Part shown: piece after piece, positions 6,481 to 6,946 of the stretch
Position numbering within the stretch: position 1 is the first letter of the stretch
How the letters are laid out: each line of letters opens with the position of its first letter
DNA from: an uncultured Clostridia bacterium
GTDB taxonomy: Bacteria > Bacillota > Clostridia > Peptostreptococcales > Anaerovoracaceae
Assembly: GCA_934255435.1 (NCBI GenBank)
Contig: CAKQNZ010000113.1
Location: forward strand, 1 to 6,946
Length of the DNA stretch: 6,946 bases
Reading direction: 5' to 3'
The notes under the pieces: generated by a model
Seen by the model: only the letters and a program-made list of their open reading frames with translations
Database searches by the model: none
Told to the model about the DNA's origin: nothing
Position numbers and translations under genes: made by a program

Positions 6481-6792
6481 ACATCAGACATTCATGCCTG
6501 TTATCCGATATTTATCTGCTGTTATCCCTTATCCGCTGTTCTGTGACGATATCTTAACTGACACCTGTCGCTTCAACAAAAAGCACTTTTCAGCAACAAT
6601 CTGCTAATCTATTTGCTACATGCTTCGATATATTCTCACGATCCAAGTTTACAACATGTTTCACTATTACCATCATATCTGCAGGTAGCGCCTGACCGTA
6701 AGTGTAAAAGAATGACTATTTATTTCAAGTTTTACAGTTTCTATTGCAGCAGCCACTTTACAACAAAACATCATATTCGATATTTATATGTA
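6468..6792. other. Gene-free stretch between NUDIX stop and terminator
   Basis: No convincing coding region is seen on either strand: the short open frames lack ribosome sites and recognisable domains. It contains a short tandem-like repeat (6512-6540) and a weak possible leftward promoter, TTGTAA (6654-6649) / TATATC (6632-6627) with a 16-base spacer, which would place a small RNA before the terminator at 6424-6467. The stretch is A+T richer than the genes. It could also be a decayed gene or simply a 3' UTR. Confidence 0.55.
6512..6540 (+). repeat. Short direct repeat TTATCYGCTGTT
   Basis: TTATCTGCTGTT (6512-6523) and TTATCCGCTGTT (6529-6540) match at 11 of 12 bases with a 17-base period. 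A partial related unit, CTGTTATCCGATAT, lies at 6499-6512. No function is evident. Confidence 0.45.
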
Positions 6793-6946
6793 TCAGAGCA
6801 GATTTTTCAGATTTTTTATAAGTCCTCTGTCTGCCGGCAGCCAGTCCACTGAATCAAGCTCAGACCGTCCGAGCCATCTGGCGTCTTCATGCTCCCTCAG
6901 CACCAGTTCATCTGATACAAGCTCACATATGAAACAGTGCATGGTG
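6793..6946 (-). CDS. NUDIX hydrolase, C-terminal 50 residues (gene runs off the right edge)
   Basis: Minus-strand translation from the window edge to TGA at 6793-6795 gives 50 residues, with the sequence EHEDARWLGRSELDSVDWL followed by PAD. This matches the C-terminal end of MutT/CTP-pyrophosphohydrolase-type NUDIX proteins, where the E-H-x-x-x-R-W and L-x-x-x-D-W-L-P-A-D segments follow the catalytic helix. Such enzymes hydrolyse (deoxy)nucleoside triphosphates, often oxidised ones, to monophosphates in the cytoplasm. The NUDIX box itself lies beyond the window, so activity cannot be judged. The C-terminus (LIKNLKNLL) is of ordinary length for the family. The substrate is unknown. Confidence 0.85.
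   Translation of the reverse strand, partial: TMHCFICELVSDELVLREHEDARWLGRSELDSVDWLPADRGLIKNLKNLL

Noticed and set aside
6398..6607. 69-codon plus-strand ORF
   Set aside because: It runs through the terminator hairpin and repeats, has no good ribosome site and shows no domain.
6590..6676. 28-residue minus-strand ORF starting MMVIVKHVVNLDREN
   Set aside because: The translation looks somewhat protein-like and stays open upstream for about 15 codons to a TAG, but there is no ribosome site or known domain; a decayed gene remnant is possible but not supported.

Overview
The window looks like a chromosomal segment from an anaerobic, low-to-mid G+C Bacillota (Clostridia/Eubacteriales) bacterium. 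This is inferred from strong AGGAGG ribosome binding sites, a DUF6273 secreted protein of a type common in gut clostridia, a CobW/P47K-type GTPase and short intergenic regions with Rho-independent terminators. No species can be named from sequence alone.

Layout: (i) 2-889 (+) is the 3' part of a CobW/P47K-like G3E GTPase gene, followed by a terminator at 921-967. (ii) 1068-2363 (-) is a complete NCS2-family uracil permease (uraA/pyrP type), ending convergently with the GTPase; its own terminator is at 978-1017. (iii) 2364-2551 is a divergent promoter region. (iv) 2552-5068 (+) is a long secreted multidomain protein: signal peptide, DUF6273, class 3 lipase-like alpha/beta hydrolase, InlB-type repeat, cell-surface repeat and fibronectin III-like tail. 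Its reading frame is broken by one in-frame TGA at 2711-2713, just after the signal peptide. (v) A bidirectional terminator lies at 5105-5150. (vi) 5251-6225 (-) encodes an SseB-like domain fused to an ADP-ribose-binding macro domain. (vii) 6226-6792 is mostly non-coding, with a promoter, a strong minus-strand terminator hairpin and small repeats. (viii) 6793-6946 (-) is the C-terminal end of a NUDIX hydrolase of the MutT/CTP-pyrophosphohydrolase type.

The genes do not form one operon: each complete gene has its own promoter and terminator. There is no mobile element, CRISPR array, tRNA or rRNA. The two points most worth following up are the single in-frame TGA in an otherwise intact secreted hydrolase gene, and the SseB-macro domain fusion. 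A weaker lead is the 325-base gene-free stretch between the NUDIX stop and the strong hairpin, which could encode a small RNA.
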